A DNA stretch of 64,000 bases. It comes from Desulfococcaceae bacterium HSG9 (GTDB lineage: Bacteria > Desulfobacterota > Desulfobacteria > Desulfobacterales > JAUCGF01). Positions 32,650-40,498 of this stretch are shown here, in pieces. The stretch lies in NCBI GenBank assembly GCA_030378005.1, contig JAUCGF010000086.1, positions 1 through 64,000 on the forward strand, read 5' to 3'. Numbering within the stretch: position 1 is the first letter of the stretch; each line of letters starts with the position of its first letter. The translations under genes were made by a program, and so were the position numbers. The notes beneath the pieces were generated by a model, which worked only from the letters and a program-made list of their open reading frames with translations, made no database searches and was not told the origin of the DNA.

Positions 32650-34084
32650 TCCCGGCCTCTTTCAGCATATTGGTAAAAGCGATTTTGATAATATTAAGTT
32701 CATCTTGCTGCACCGTTCGCAAATCAAGCATAAAAATATCTGATTCGATTCGTCCGATAATCGGCGGTGCATACTTTCTCAGGTAATTTTCAATGTAATT
32801 GGCTGATAATCCTTTAATTAAAAGGCCCAGACAGCGGCTGGGGATATCCTGAAGCGGCATAGCACCTCCGCCTGCTCTGGAAGAGCGATCCAGTAGTTGA
32901 ATTTCCAAGCGCTGATCATTAATCGTTTCCAGCAGATCCGCGAGTTGTTGCGCTTTGGCGGCAATGGCTTGATAAGGAATCGTCAGCATATTTAATGTGG
33001 GAAGCTGTTCACACGCCCTGGCAGGATCACGATAATATCGCAAAGTGGTTTCCAACGCCGCAAGAGTGAGTTTGTCAATGCGCAGTGCGCGTGTCAGCGG
33101 ATTTTTTTTGATTTTATCTAACAATGCTTTTTTGCCGAGAATAATTCCGGCCTGAGGGCCGCCCAAGAGCTTATCACCACTAAACGTGACAACATCCACA
33201 CCCGTAGCGACTGTTTCCTGCACAGTCGGTTCTTTTCGCATTCCGTATTGGGAAAAATCAATAAAACTGCCACTGCCCAAATCTTCCATAGTCAGCAGGT
33301 CGAATTCCCGGCTCAATGCGACCATTTCAGGCAGCGCAACAGCGGATGTAAAACCGACAATGCGGTAGTTGCTGGTGTGAACTTTTAAAAGCAGTGCTGT
33401 TTTATCACAAATGGCATCGCGATAATCTTTCAAATGGGTGCGATTAGTAGCACCCACTTCTTTCAAAATACCGCCGCTTTTGGCCATCACATCCGGAATG
33501 CGGAACGCGCCGCCAATTTCCACCAGTTCGCCGCGTGAAATCAACACCTCTTTGCGTGCCGGATTCGCTTGAACGATTGTTTCCAGGCAAAGAAGCACCG
33601 CTCCGGCATTGTTGTTTACCACCATTGCCGCTTCAGCACCGCTGATTTCACATAAAATGTCTTCCACCGCACTATAACGCGATCCGCGTTCGCCTTTGGA
33701 CAAGTCAAATTCAAGATTGGAGTAACAACCGCTCACGGTAATTATGTTTTCAATCGCATCAGGCGCAAGGATAGAGCGTCCCAAATTGGTATGCACTACC
33801 ACACCGGTGGCATTAATCACTCGTTTAAGATTGAATGTCATCGACTTTTTAACATGAGCTTTAACGCGTTGAAGTATGTATGGATCAAACAGTCCATCTT
33901 CTGTAACAGGTTTATTTCTATCTAAAATGTCTTTTCGCATATCGGTAATCACGGCACGCGCCGCCGCTAGCAGTACCGATTTGGGCGTATCTTTGATTGC
34001 ATTTTCCCTCCGGCAGTGTTCCATAATACGGTCAACCCCGGGAAGCATTCGCAACAATTCCTGCTGTTTTGGATCAATTTGCAT
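32636..34084 (-). CDS. selA: L-seryl-tRNA(Sec) selenium transferase
   Basis: 482 residues, typical SelA length (E. coli 463). It converts seryl-tRNA(Sec) to selenocysteyl-tRNA(Sec) using selenophosphate and PLP. Motifs: N-terminal LLRMLPGVDRIME; RVINATGVVVHTNLGRS (88-104); SRYSAVEDILCEISGAEAAM; MEDLGSGSFIDFS (266-278); and the PLP lysine K305 in FSGDKLLGGPQAG. The C-terminus IIGRIESDIFMLDLRTV is complete. Its presence shows that the organism decodes UGA as selenocysteine, provided selB, selC and selD exist elsewhere; none is in this window. It overlaps the GGDEF/TPR gene by 14 bp. This supports reading the UGA codons in the small genes at 29-29.4 kb as Sec. Confidence 0.96.
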   Translation of the reverse strand: MQIDPKQQELLRMLPGVDRIMEHCRRENAIKDTPKSVLLAAARAVITDMRKDILDRNKPVTEDGLFDPYILQRVKAHVKKSMTFNLKRVINATGVVVHTNLGRSILAPDAIENIITVSGCYSNLEFDLSKGERGSRYSAVEDILCEISGAEAAMVVNNNAGAVLLCLETIVQANPARKEVLISRGELVEIGGAFRIPDVMAKSGGILKEVGATNRTHLKDYRDAICDKTALLLKVHTSNYRIVGFTSAVALPEMVALSREFDLLTMEDLGSGSFIDFSQYGMRKEPTVQETVATGVDVVTFSGDKLLGGPQAGIILGKKALLDKIKKNPLTRALRIDKLTLAALETTLRYYRDPARACEQLPTLNMLTIPYQAIAAKAQQLADLLETINDQRLEIQLLDRSSRAGGGAMPLQDIPSRCLGLLIKGLSANYIENYLRKYAPPIIGRIESDIFMLDLRTVQQDELNIIKIAFTNMLKEAGNEPE

Positions 34085-34157
34085 TTAGTTCCTTCCATAT
34101 ACCTGGCTCCAAAGACGTAACCCCGGTATCTTTCTAAAATAGGCGTTATACTCGACA

Positions 34158-34191
34158 AGGTCATAATGGGTGATTTTACAGATTATGACCT
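34158..34191. promoter_or_regulatory. 10-bp inverted repeat upstream of selA, possible operator
   Basis: AGGTCATAAT (34158-34167) and ATTATGACCT (34182-34191) are separated by 14 bp, about 75 bp upstream of the selA start. It could be a regulator site or part of the promoter; there is no independent support. Confidence 0.3.
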
Positions 34192-34226
34192 CGCTAAGTA
34201 TATATATGATCACGACCAAAGAAGTA

Positions 34227-34396
34227 TCAGTAGATGGAAAATTCACACACATTCTCGTTCCCACGCTTTGCGTGGGAATGCAAACCGGATGCTTTGCGTC
34301 CTGCTTCGTGCGCTGCCCGGGACGCGAAGCGCCCCGAAGGCGTCCCCCACGCAAAGCGTGGGAACGAGGTCTCCAAAGACTTTTTCCATCTACTGA
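34227..34396. mobile_element. Inverted-repeat element, copy C (TIR TCAGTAGATGGAAA, TSD GTA)
   Basis: TIRs at 34227-34240 and 34383-34396 are exact inverted complements, flanked by GTA at 34224-34226 and 34397-34399. The core differs from the other copies: it holds CTCGTTCCCACGCTTTGCG and its inverted complement near the right end, a common bacterial interspersed palindrome. The rest of the 34085-34514 interval has no gene apart from the inverted repeat noted at 34158. Confidence 0.82.
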
Positions 34397-34514
34397 GTAT
34401 TTTTTTCAATGCCAATCATCCGGATCAATCTTTGCAAGTTCCTCACTCGCCCTGTGTGGCAGAATGAATGAAATTACAAATAATCACATGATTCGCAATA
34501 GGTTAATCAAAATA

Positions 34515-35309
34515 TTAATTCTGGGGCATTTCAGGCGCAAATTCTTCTTGTTGCTGACGTTTGCGTTCATTTATAAACGGCTGCGGGGTAATGGCATTAC
34601 GGTCAAACCGATAAAATATTTTCAATACATCTCGGTTGCTATACATGCCGGTGTCAAAATCAAAGTGAACTTTTTTAACCGGGTGATATACTTTACGCCC
34701 CATACCGGTTCCGGCTTGGTCATCCCCGCTTTTATTGCGTTTCTGAGCGGATAATCGTCTTTCTTGCTTCATCGGGGCGGATTCCCTTTCAGCAAACGGC
34801 TGCGGCGGATGCAATGCCTGATAAAGCTCCTGGCTGCTCCAAAAATAAGCGATGCCGATAACGCCCAGATTTTTAGTGTAGCTGCGCTGATCACGGTTTT
34901 CTTTCCATTGAGCGTAAGATTTATCCGGCCGCGTGAAAAAAAATTTGCGTGAGCCGTCTGCTCCGGTTTGCCAACCTCCGATAGTAATTGCCTGAAATGG
35001 TTCGATGATCCATTTGCGTCCATCAGCCGGTTTGGTGTGGCGACCGTCAATGGTGTTAAGTCCATCGACTGTAAGTGCCACCGCAACTCTGACCGGCATT
35101 GGGTTTCTGACAATGATCGAGTATTCCTGCCCCTCGCGAACACGTAATACCCAATGACGTCCTTCCCAGAATTCATACAGTCTTCCGCTCGGAGGTGAGT
35201 CGGAAATAATGTATGTTTCAAAGGTGTAATCAGCAAAAGTCACAGTGGCCGCCTGCACGTTGGCCGCGCTGATTATGATTAAAAGAAAACATCCTAAAAT
35301 ACGCATCAT
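34515..35309 (-). CDS. Secreted protein of unknown function
   Basis: 264 residues (or 263 from the second ATG). RBS AAAGGAGG and a signal peptide (MMRILGCFLLIIISAANVQA) are clear. The mature N-terminal half looks beta-rich, with Trp/Tyr-rich strands (YEFWEGRHWVLRVREGQEYS; IVRNPMPVRVAVALTVDGLN; GGWQTGADGSRKFFFTRPDK), reminiscent of a small sandwich domain. The last third is basic, Gln/Pro-rich and probably unstructured. I do not recognise a family. The gene stands alone between element C and a transposase remnant. A 69-bp segment around its start is duplicated immediately upstream. Confidence 0.7.
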   Translation of the reverse strand: MMRILGCFLLIIISAANVQAATVTFADYTFETYIISDSPPSGRLYEFWEGRHWVLRVREGQEYSIIVRNPMPVRVAVALTVDGLNTIDGRHTKPADGRKWIIEPFQAITIGGWQTGADGSRKFFFTRPDKSYAQWKENRDQRSYTKNLGVIGIAYFWSSQELYQALHPPQPFAERESAPMKQERRLSAQKRNKSGDDQAGTGMGRKVYHPVKKVHFDFDTGMYSNRDVLKIFYRFDRNAITPQPFINERKRQQQEEFAPEMPQN

Positions 35310-35421
35310 AAACCTCCTTTCAATTTTAATATCAATATTAATTTTCTTACGTTCCTATCATCCCAAAATACGCATCATAAGCCCCCCTTTCAATTTTAAT
35401 ATCGGTGTTAATTTTCTCAAA
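35291..35421. repeat. 69-bp tandem duplication of the start region of the secreted-protein gene
   Basis: The segment from 35291 recurs from 35360 with a few substitutions and includes the RBS, the ATGATG start and the first codons. The outer copy encodes only MMRILG before a stop, so it is a dead start, or a short leader frame ahead of the real gene. Confidence 0.8.
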
Positions 35422-35500
35422 AAACTCTTTCGGATTCTTTGACAGTTATTTGTAATTCATTCCGGGATTTCCTGTGAATAAATACTATTTGATTTAAAAC

Positions 35501-35822
35501 CTATCCGACTTCGAACTGACTATTTTTACCTGTAATATCAAATAATTTACTGACAACTGTTCTTATTGGCCGAGGATATTTTTTTACTGATTCTAAAACT
35601 TTTTCCGGTTCCTCTTCGGTGAGAATCAGTGGCCTTCCGCCACTTGGCATATCTGCCTGGCCGCTGATACCTGACTTTTCCCACCTATCTGACCATGAGG
35701 AGACGGTATCTCTTTTAACTTGAAAAATGTCGGCTCGCAGGAAGCCCTCTTCTTCCGGTTTCCGGTGGAAGATGATCCTTTATCTCACTCCATTGTATGT
35801 CTGAAAGTTCTTTTCCACTCAT
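35501..35822 (-). pseudogene. Transposase remnant (IS630-like N-terminal half, frameshifted)
   Basis: Reading the minus strand, ATG 35822 begins SGKELSDIQWSEIKDHLPPE, which stops after about 35 codons. In another frame the sequence continues RADIFQVKRDTVSSWSDRW, then GGRPLILTEEEPEKVLESVK and YPRPIRTVVSKLF. That is the helix-turn-helix start of IS630-type transposases (TVSxW, GRPxxLT). The DDE catalytic part is missing. The opening resembles the start of IS5-type transposases, so the remnant may be a mosaic. No intact IS is nearby. The rest of the 35.4-36.0 kb gap shows nothing else. Confidence 0.65.
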
Positions 35823-36060
35823 AAACTGATTTTAAGCACAAAATTCGGACTGACAAGTAAGAAATTCGGAATTTGAAAACACGACCTAATAAAAATTGGC
35901 ATCCTTGTTTCAGGTGTCAAGAGGCCGTTACTGACATCTGAAACCAAAAAAATTCTTGGTATTTTATTTATTTCCTCTTGCTTTAGCGCTTCTTTGGCTA
36001 TATTTTATCAAATTTGCTGCTGAGGCAGGCAAAGAGGATTTTTATGGGGCAAACCAAATT

Positions 36061-37563
36061 ATGAATTCAAAAAGACATATCCTGATAAGAAGTAAGTTTA
36101 TGGTTCCGATGTCCCGTCCAATGGGGTTGTCAAAAAGAATTCACGACGGCTATGTTTTGACTGAAAACGATAAGATAATAGAGGCGGGTGAATATACGGA
36201 AGCGAAAGGCGAACAAATTATAAAAGATTTTGGAAATGACCTGTCAGTTATCGGCTCTCAAAAAAAGGGCGATTTTACGGCAAATGACATTGTCTGTAAT
36301 GAAACCTGTCTTTTACCGGGTTTTGTCAAAGCTCACGGCCATGACCACGAATCCCCCATAATCGGAATCGCCAAAGACTGTTCTTTAACCGCCTGGCTGG
36401 ATGGCGCGGTTAATCTTTTTACTGGGTTTTTGGATGAAAAACGAGAAGAACTTACTAACAAATTCGGCAAATCACCGAACCTGGTTGCCTATTTGAAAGC
36501 AAGAGTTGATGACATTTATTACGGTATAACATCTTCTATGGTTCATCATTGCAATTTCAATAAATACCGGGTAGAAGATATTGTAGAGGCCAACAGGCAA
36601 GCCCATACCAAGATGATCGTCGCAGTCGGAAGCCAGGACAGACACTATGATGACCGGATTCTGGATATTCCTCATGGACTGGCGATTGACAGGTTAAATG
36701 ATTATCAAAAAAAATTTGGAGAGGTCGAAAGGACATCGATTATACCGGGGCCCGATCAGTTTTTTTCAAATGGCCCCGAACTGTTGAAGGCGCTCAAAAA
36801 ATGGAGTATGGACAATGGAACTTTAATCCATATTCACAGTTCGGAAGAACCTGAGACAACCGCCTGGTTTAAGAAAACTTATGAAATGACTCCGATTGAA
36901 TATGCCGATAGTATCGGGTTTTTGGATACCAATACAATTCTGGCTCACCAAGTGAATAACACCGATAACGACCTGGACATTATACAAAAAACCGGTGCGA
37001 AGGTCGTGCATAATCCTCTGGCAAATACCATTTTGGGTTCCGGCATGCCTCCTCTGAAAAAAATGACCGAAATAGGCATCCCGTATGTTATTTCAACCGA
37101 CGGTTCGGGAAGCGCCGATAATCAGAATATTCTTTCAGCCGCCAAAGCGGCCGCTCAATACCAAAAAGCGCTGCATCGGGATGCCACATTTTTGACCAGT
37201 GATGTTTTGTTGCAGAAGATAACAGTGGAACCTGCCGAATTTTTACGGTTGAATACAGGTTCTTTGGAAAAAGGCAAAGATGCTGATATAGTGCTGATAG
37301 ATTTGACCCGTCCGAATCTGATACCTTCCCGCTTGGATAATATTGTTGAAAATTTAATCTGGGCATCAGATGGAAGTGAAGTCAAAACGGTCATTGCCAA
37401 CGGCAGATTTGTAAAATCAGATTATAAATTTACTTTACCTGATTTTGAAACAATCGTCAGAGAAGTGCAATTATTATCTGAAATGCTGACTGATTATATG
37501 ATCACCGCCGCGAAGATAACCGGCACCGGAGCGCATAAGTATGAAGCGAATACTGTTGCGTGA
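36061..37563 (+). CDS. Amidohydrolase (TRZ/ATZ, cytosine/guanine deaminase-like)
   Basis: 500 residues from ATG 36061; an upstream extension starting with TTG at 35956 would add a hydrophobic stretch and lacks an RBS. Metal ligands of the amidohydrolase barrel are all present: GFVKAHGHDHE (HxH), HIHSSEE (His), TILAHQVN (His) and ISTDGSGSADN (Asp). The C-terminal LEKGKDADIVLIDLTRP is the usual small beta-domain signature. The family contains guanine, cytosine, N-ethylammeline and S-adenosylhomocysteine deaminases. The following gene, a purine-type phosphoribosyltransferase 30 bp downstream, makes a purine-base deaminase in nucleobase salvage most likely, but the exact substrate is not readable. 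Confidence 0.82.
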   Translation: MNSKRHILIRSKFMVPMSRPMGLSKRIHDGYVLTENDKIIEAGEYTEAKGEQIIKDFGNDLSVIGSQKKGDFTANDIVCNETCLLPGFVKAHGHDHESPIIGIAKDCSLTAWLDGAVNLFTGFLDEKREELTNKFGKSPNLVAYLKARVDDIYYGITSSMVHHCNFNKYRVEDIVEANRQAHTKMIVAVGSQDRHYDDRILDIPHGLAIDRLNDYQKKFGEVERTSIIPGPDQFFSNGPELLKALKKWSMDNGTLIHIHSSEEPETTAWFKKTYEMTPIEYADSIGFLDTNTILAHQVNNTDNDLDIIQKTGAKVVHNPLANTILGSGMPPLKKMTEIGIPYVISTDGSGSADNQNILSAAKAAAQYQKALHRDATFLTSDVLLQKITVEPAEFLRLNTGSLEKGKDADIVLIDLTRPNLIPSRLDNIVENLIWASDGSEVKTVIANGRFVKSDYKFTLPDFETIVREVQLLSEMLTDYMITAAKITGTGAHKYEANTVA

Positions 37564-37593
37564 AGAAATACATAATATGGAGGAATTGAACTG

Positions 37594-38163
37594 ATGACAG
37601 TAGAAAAACGATACTTGGCCGCTCAGGAGTTATTGACGGATTCTTTTGAACTCGGACTGCGTATATTTAAAAGCGGATTCAGACCCAGCTTTATCATTGG
37701 TATATGGCGGGGCGGCACTCCGGTTGGAATTGCGGTTCAGGAAATTTTAGACCACCTCGGCGTTAAAACCGATCACATCTCCATTCGGACCTCGTCTTAC
37801 TATGATATGGACAAAAGAAACAAACACGTCCGGGTTCATGGATTGGAATATATCATCCGGCAAGCGAACTGGGAAGATGAATTTTTGATCGTGGACGATG
37901 TTTTTGACACAGGGAACAGCATCAAAGCCGTTCTTGAAACCCTGAAAAGAAAGATGCGCCGCAATCTTCCCAAAGACATTCGAATCGCCACCCCATGGTT
38001 CAAACCGGAAAAAAATATCACTGACATCATTCCAGACTATTATCTTCACGAAACCGACCGATGGCTGATTTTTCCCCACGAATTGGACGGGCTTACCCGT
38101 GAAGAGATGTTCGCCAACAAACCGGGAATGAAAAAACTGTTTGAAGATGCGGGAATGGCCTGA
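37594..38163 (+). CDS. Purine phosphoribosyltransferase (hypoxanthine/xanthine-type)
   Basis: 189 residues. The PRPP-binding motif FLIVDDVFDTGNSI (about 101-114) is exact for type I PRTases, and IIGIWRGGTPVG (~34-45) is the first substrate loop. The C-terminal DRWLIFPHELD (hood region) resembles hypoxanthine/xanthine-guanine PRTases. It would convert a free purine base plus PRPP to the nucleoside monophosphate. RBS GGAGG precedes the ATG. It is co-directional with the amidohydrolase, 30 bp downstream, forming a two-gene purine salvage operon. Confidence 0.85.
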   Translation: MTVEKRYLAAQELLTDSFELGLRIFKSGFRPSFIIGIWRGGTPVGIAVQEILDHLGVKTDHISIRTSSYYDMDKRNKHVRVHGLEYIIRQANWEDEFLIVDDVFDTGNSIKAVLETLKRKMRRNLPKDIRIATPWFKPEKNITDIIPDYYLHETDRWLIFPHELDGLTREEMFANKPGMKKLFEDAGMA

Positions 38164-38300
38164 CAAGCGCTGTCATGGAAAACAGCTCTCTAGCTATGGC
38201 TGTTTTGTACCGTAATCTTTCAGATTGCGCTTCAAGGTATCTAACGGAATGAAAGGCGCTGCCTGAAATTACGGTACATTGCTTAAGAATTATATTGAAC

Positions 38301-38431
38301 ATTGGAATTGAAGGTGGATAAAGAATAAAAGACTTTGAACCAGCAAGGAAGTCTTTACAGATGGGGATATTATCAACAGAGCAAATTGCCGATGCCACCG
38401 GGCTGAAACGTGCTGAATTGCTGAATTATAG
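38301..38431 (+). pseudogene. Fragment of a PD-(D/E)XK nuclease/putative transposase gene
   Basis: The sequence is close to the last ~130 bp of the intact gene at 52248-53147, including GGGGATATTATCAACAGAGC and GCCGATGCCACCGGGCTG, but frames are disrupted. It encodes the tail equivalent of LLRMGILSTEQIADATGLER. It shows that this nuclease family has been present in multiple copies here. Also in this 400-bp gap: CGTAATCTTTCAGATTGCGC at 38211-38230, repeated at 58642-58661. Confidence 0.8.
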
Positions 38432-38560
38432 GTTTCGATGGCATCTTTTGCAACTACAAGGATTTTATTTAAAAAGGATTTTTACCGGTGCGTTTAATCC
38501 TTTCTAAATTAAATCCATGTAAATGATACCAGGGCGAAATCCCAAAACAACACCATCTGT

Positions 38561-40498
38561 CTAAATCATCGCCCCATACTGCCCTAACTGCGCCTTTTCC
38601 TCATCAGTGATTGCTGAATCAGGGTGGAGGTTGCGCATGTCTGCGCCTTGAATTAAAAGGCCGGGGATGTTTTTGATTGTTCGGATGCACTTGCCGGTCT
38701 TTACATCCCACTCCTTGATGGAGCCATCCAAGCTAGCCGAAACAATGCGCTGGCCGTCCATACTGTAACGTGCTGACCATACATAATCATTGTGACCTTT
38801 AAAAGTACGGATATAATTTCCGGTTTTCGCATCCCACTCTTTAATGGTTCTATCATTGCTTGCCGATAGGATGCAGCGGCCATCTGGGCTATAAATAGCG
38901 GATTGAACTAAACCAGAATGTCCTTTATATTTACGTATGGGTTTTCCAGTTGTTGCGTCCCATTCTCTAAAAAAATTTTCTTTCATTCTTACCAACACAA
39001 TTCGCCGACTGTTAGGACTGTAAGAGACGAATTTCTGAGAATATGACAGCTTATCATAGATTCTGATAATTGTGCCGGTTTCCACATCCCATTCTCTGAC
39101 ATGGCCATAGTTATCTGCCGAAATAAAGCGCTTGCCATCATGACTATAACAGACGGAAGTAGTGTAGTCATATCTTGAAAAAACACGAACACAAGCGCCG
39201 GTTTTCACATTCCATTCCTTTATAGTTCCTTCATCATCGTTATTACACCAGTTTCCCATATATTCCATAGGTGGTAGGACACTTGCCGAGATGATATGCT
39301 GCCCATTAGGGCTGTAGCTTGCAGTTGCTACACCATAAAATTGTTTATAAACACGCACACATGTGTCATTCTCAATGTCCCATTCCTTAATATTTCCTTC
39401 TTCGCTTGGTGATATATTATCATCATCACATGTCGAAATAATTCGTTTACTATCTGGACTGAAGTTTACGGATGTAACATTAGAATGAATAAAAATACGG
39501 ATAAAGGTTTCTGATGTTACATCCCATACTTTAATCTTAAAACCTTCGGTTAATGCAACAATGTAGCGACTGTTAGGGCTATAGCTTGGCGATCTTACTC
39601 CTAGTGAATGTCCTGTAAAAGTACGAACACATTTTCCAGTTTCAACATCCCATTCATTAATATTTTTATTGCTTGAGGAAACAATTTTTCGCCCGTTCGG
39701 GCTATAACAAACAGAAGTTACCGCATAAGAATGCTTTCCAAAACTACGAGTGTATCCGCCAGTTTCCACGGCACGTTGTACGATACTAATAGGCTTTCCT
39801 TCGCTTCCTGTAACAATATGTTTACCACAAGGGCTATAGGCAATTGAGGTTACTGAAAAAAAATGGTGTCGAAAAATGCGTATGCACTCGCCAGTTTCTA
39901 CATCCCATTTTATAATATTATTCCCTTTTTTAACATAACCAAGTCCATCTAGACTAGATGAAACAATTTGTCTACCATCAGGGCTGTAAGCGACTGAGGT
40001 TACTGAAAATGGATGTCCTTTAAAAGTACGGATGCATTCACCTGTTTCTATATCCCATTTTTTTAAAGTACGATCACTACTTGCTGAAACTATGTGCTTG
40101 CCGTCAGGGCTGAAAGCAACTGAATTTACTGAAGAAGAGTGACCGTTAAAAGTACGGATGTATTCACCTGTTTCTATATCCCATTTTTTTAAGGTATTAT
40201 CACTACCTGCTGAAACTATGTACTTACCGTCAGGGCTGAAAGAAACTGAATTTACTGAAGAAGAATGACCGTTAAAAGTATGGATGCATTTACCTGTTTC
40301 TACATCCCATTCCTTGATAGTATTATCATAGCTTGCTGAAACTATGTACTTACCGTCAGGGCTGAAAGAAACTGAATTTACTGAAGAAGAATGACCGTTA
40401 AAAGTATGGATGCATTTACCTGTTTCTACATCCCATTCCTTGATAGTATTATCATAGCTTTGCTGAAGCAATGTGCTTGCCATTAGGGCTGTAAGCAA
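38561..40498 (-). CDS. WD40 double beta-propeller part of a frameshifted NACHT-WD40 protein
   Basis: In this frame ~645 codons encode about 14 WD40 blades of ~42 residues, enough for two seven-bladed propellers. The first blades (KEWDVETGKCIHTFNGHSSS, VNSVSFSPDGKYIVSASYDN) are nearly identical; later blades diverge and some carry insertions (blades 5, 9 and 10). The tail NIPGLLIQGADMRNLHPDSA is the pentapeptide-like end common in bacterial NACHT-WD40 proteins. The nominal ATG at 40498 starts out of register with the blades. The frame really continues from the NACHT gene upstream, separated by one extra A. In such proteins the propeller is the ligand sensor. Confidence 0.85.
   Translation of the reverse strand: MLTALMASTLLQQSYDNTIKEWDVETGKCIHTFNGHSSSVNSVSFSPDGKYIVSASYDNTIKEWDVETGKCIHTFNGHSSSVNSVSFSPDGKYIVSAGSDNTLKKWDIETGEYIRTFNGHSSSVNSVAFSPDGKHIVSASSDRTLKKWDIETGECIRTFKGHPFSVTSVAYSPDGRQIVSSSLDGLGYVKKGNNIIKWDVETGECIRIFRHHFFSVTSIAYSPCGKHIVTGSEGKPISIVQRAVETGGYTRSFGKHSYAVTSVCYSPNGRKIVSSSNKNINEWDVETGKCVRTFTGHSLGVRSPSYSPNSRYIVALTEGFKIKVWDVTSETFIRIFIHSNVTSVNFSPDSKRIISTCDDDNISPSEEGNIKEWDIENDTCVRVYKQFYGVATASYSPNGQHIISASVLPPMEYMGNWCNNDDEGTIKEWNVKTGACVRVFSRYDYTTSVCYSHDGKRFISADNYGHVREWDVETGTIIRIYDKLSYSQKFVSYSPNSRRIVLVRMKENFFREWDATTGKPIRKYKGHSGLVQSAIYSPDGRCILSASNDRTIKEWDAKTGNYIRTFKGHNDYVWSARYSMDGQRIVSASLDGSIKEWDVKTGKCIRTIKNIPGLLIQGADMRNLHPDSAITDEEKAQLGQYGAMI

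Noticed and set aside
34170-34754. Plus-strand open frame of 194 codons
   Set aside because: It runs through mobile element C and antisense to a well-supported secreted-protein gene; no RBS.
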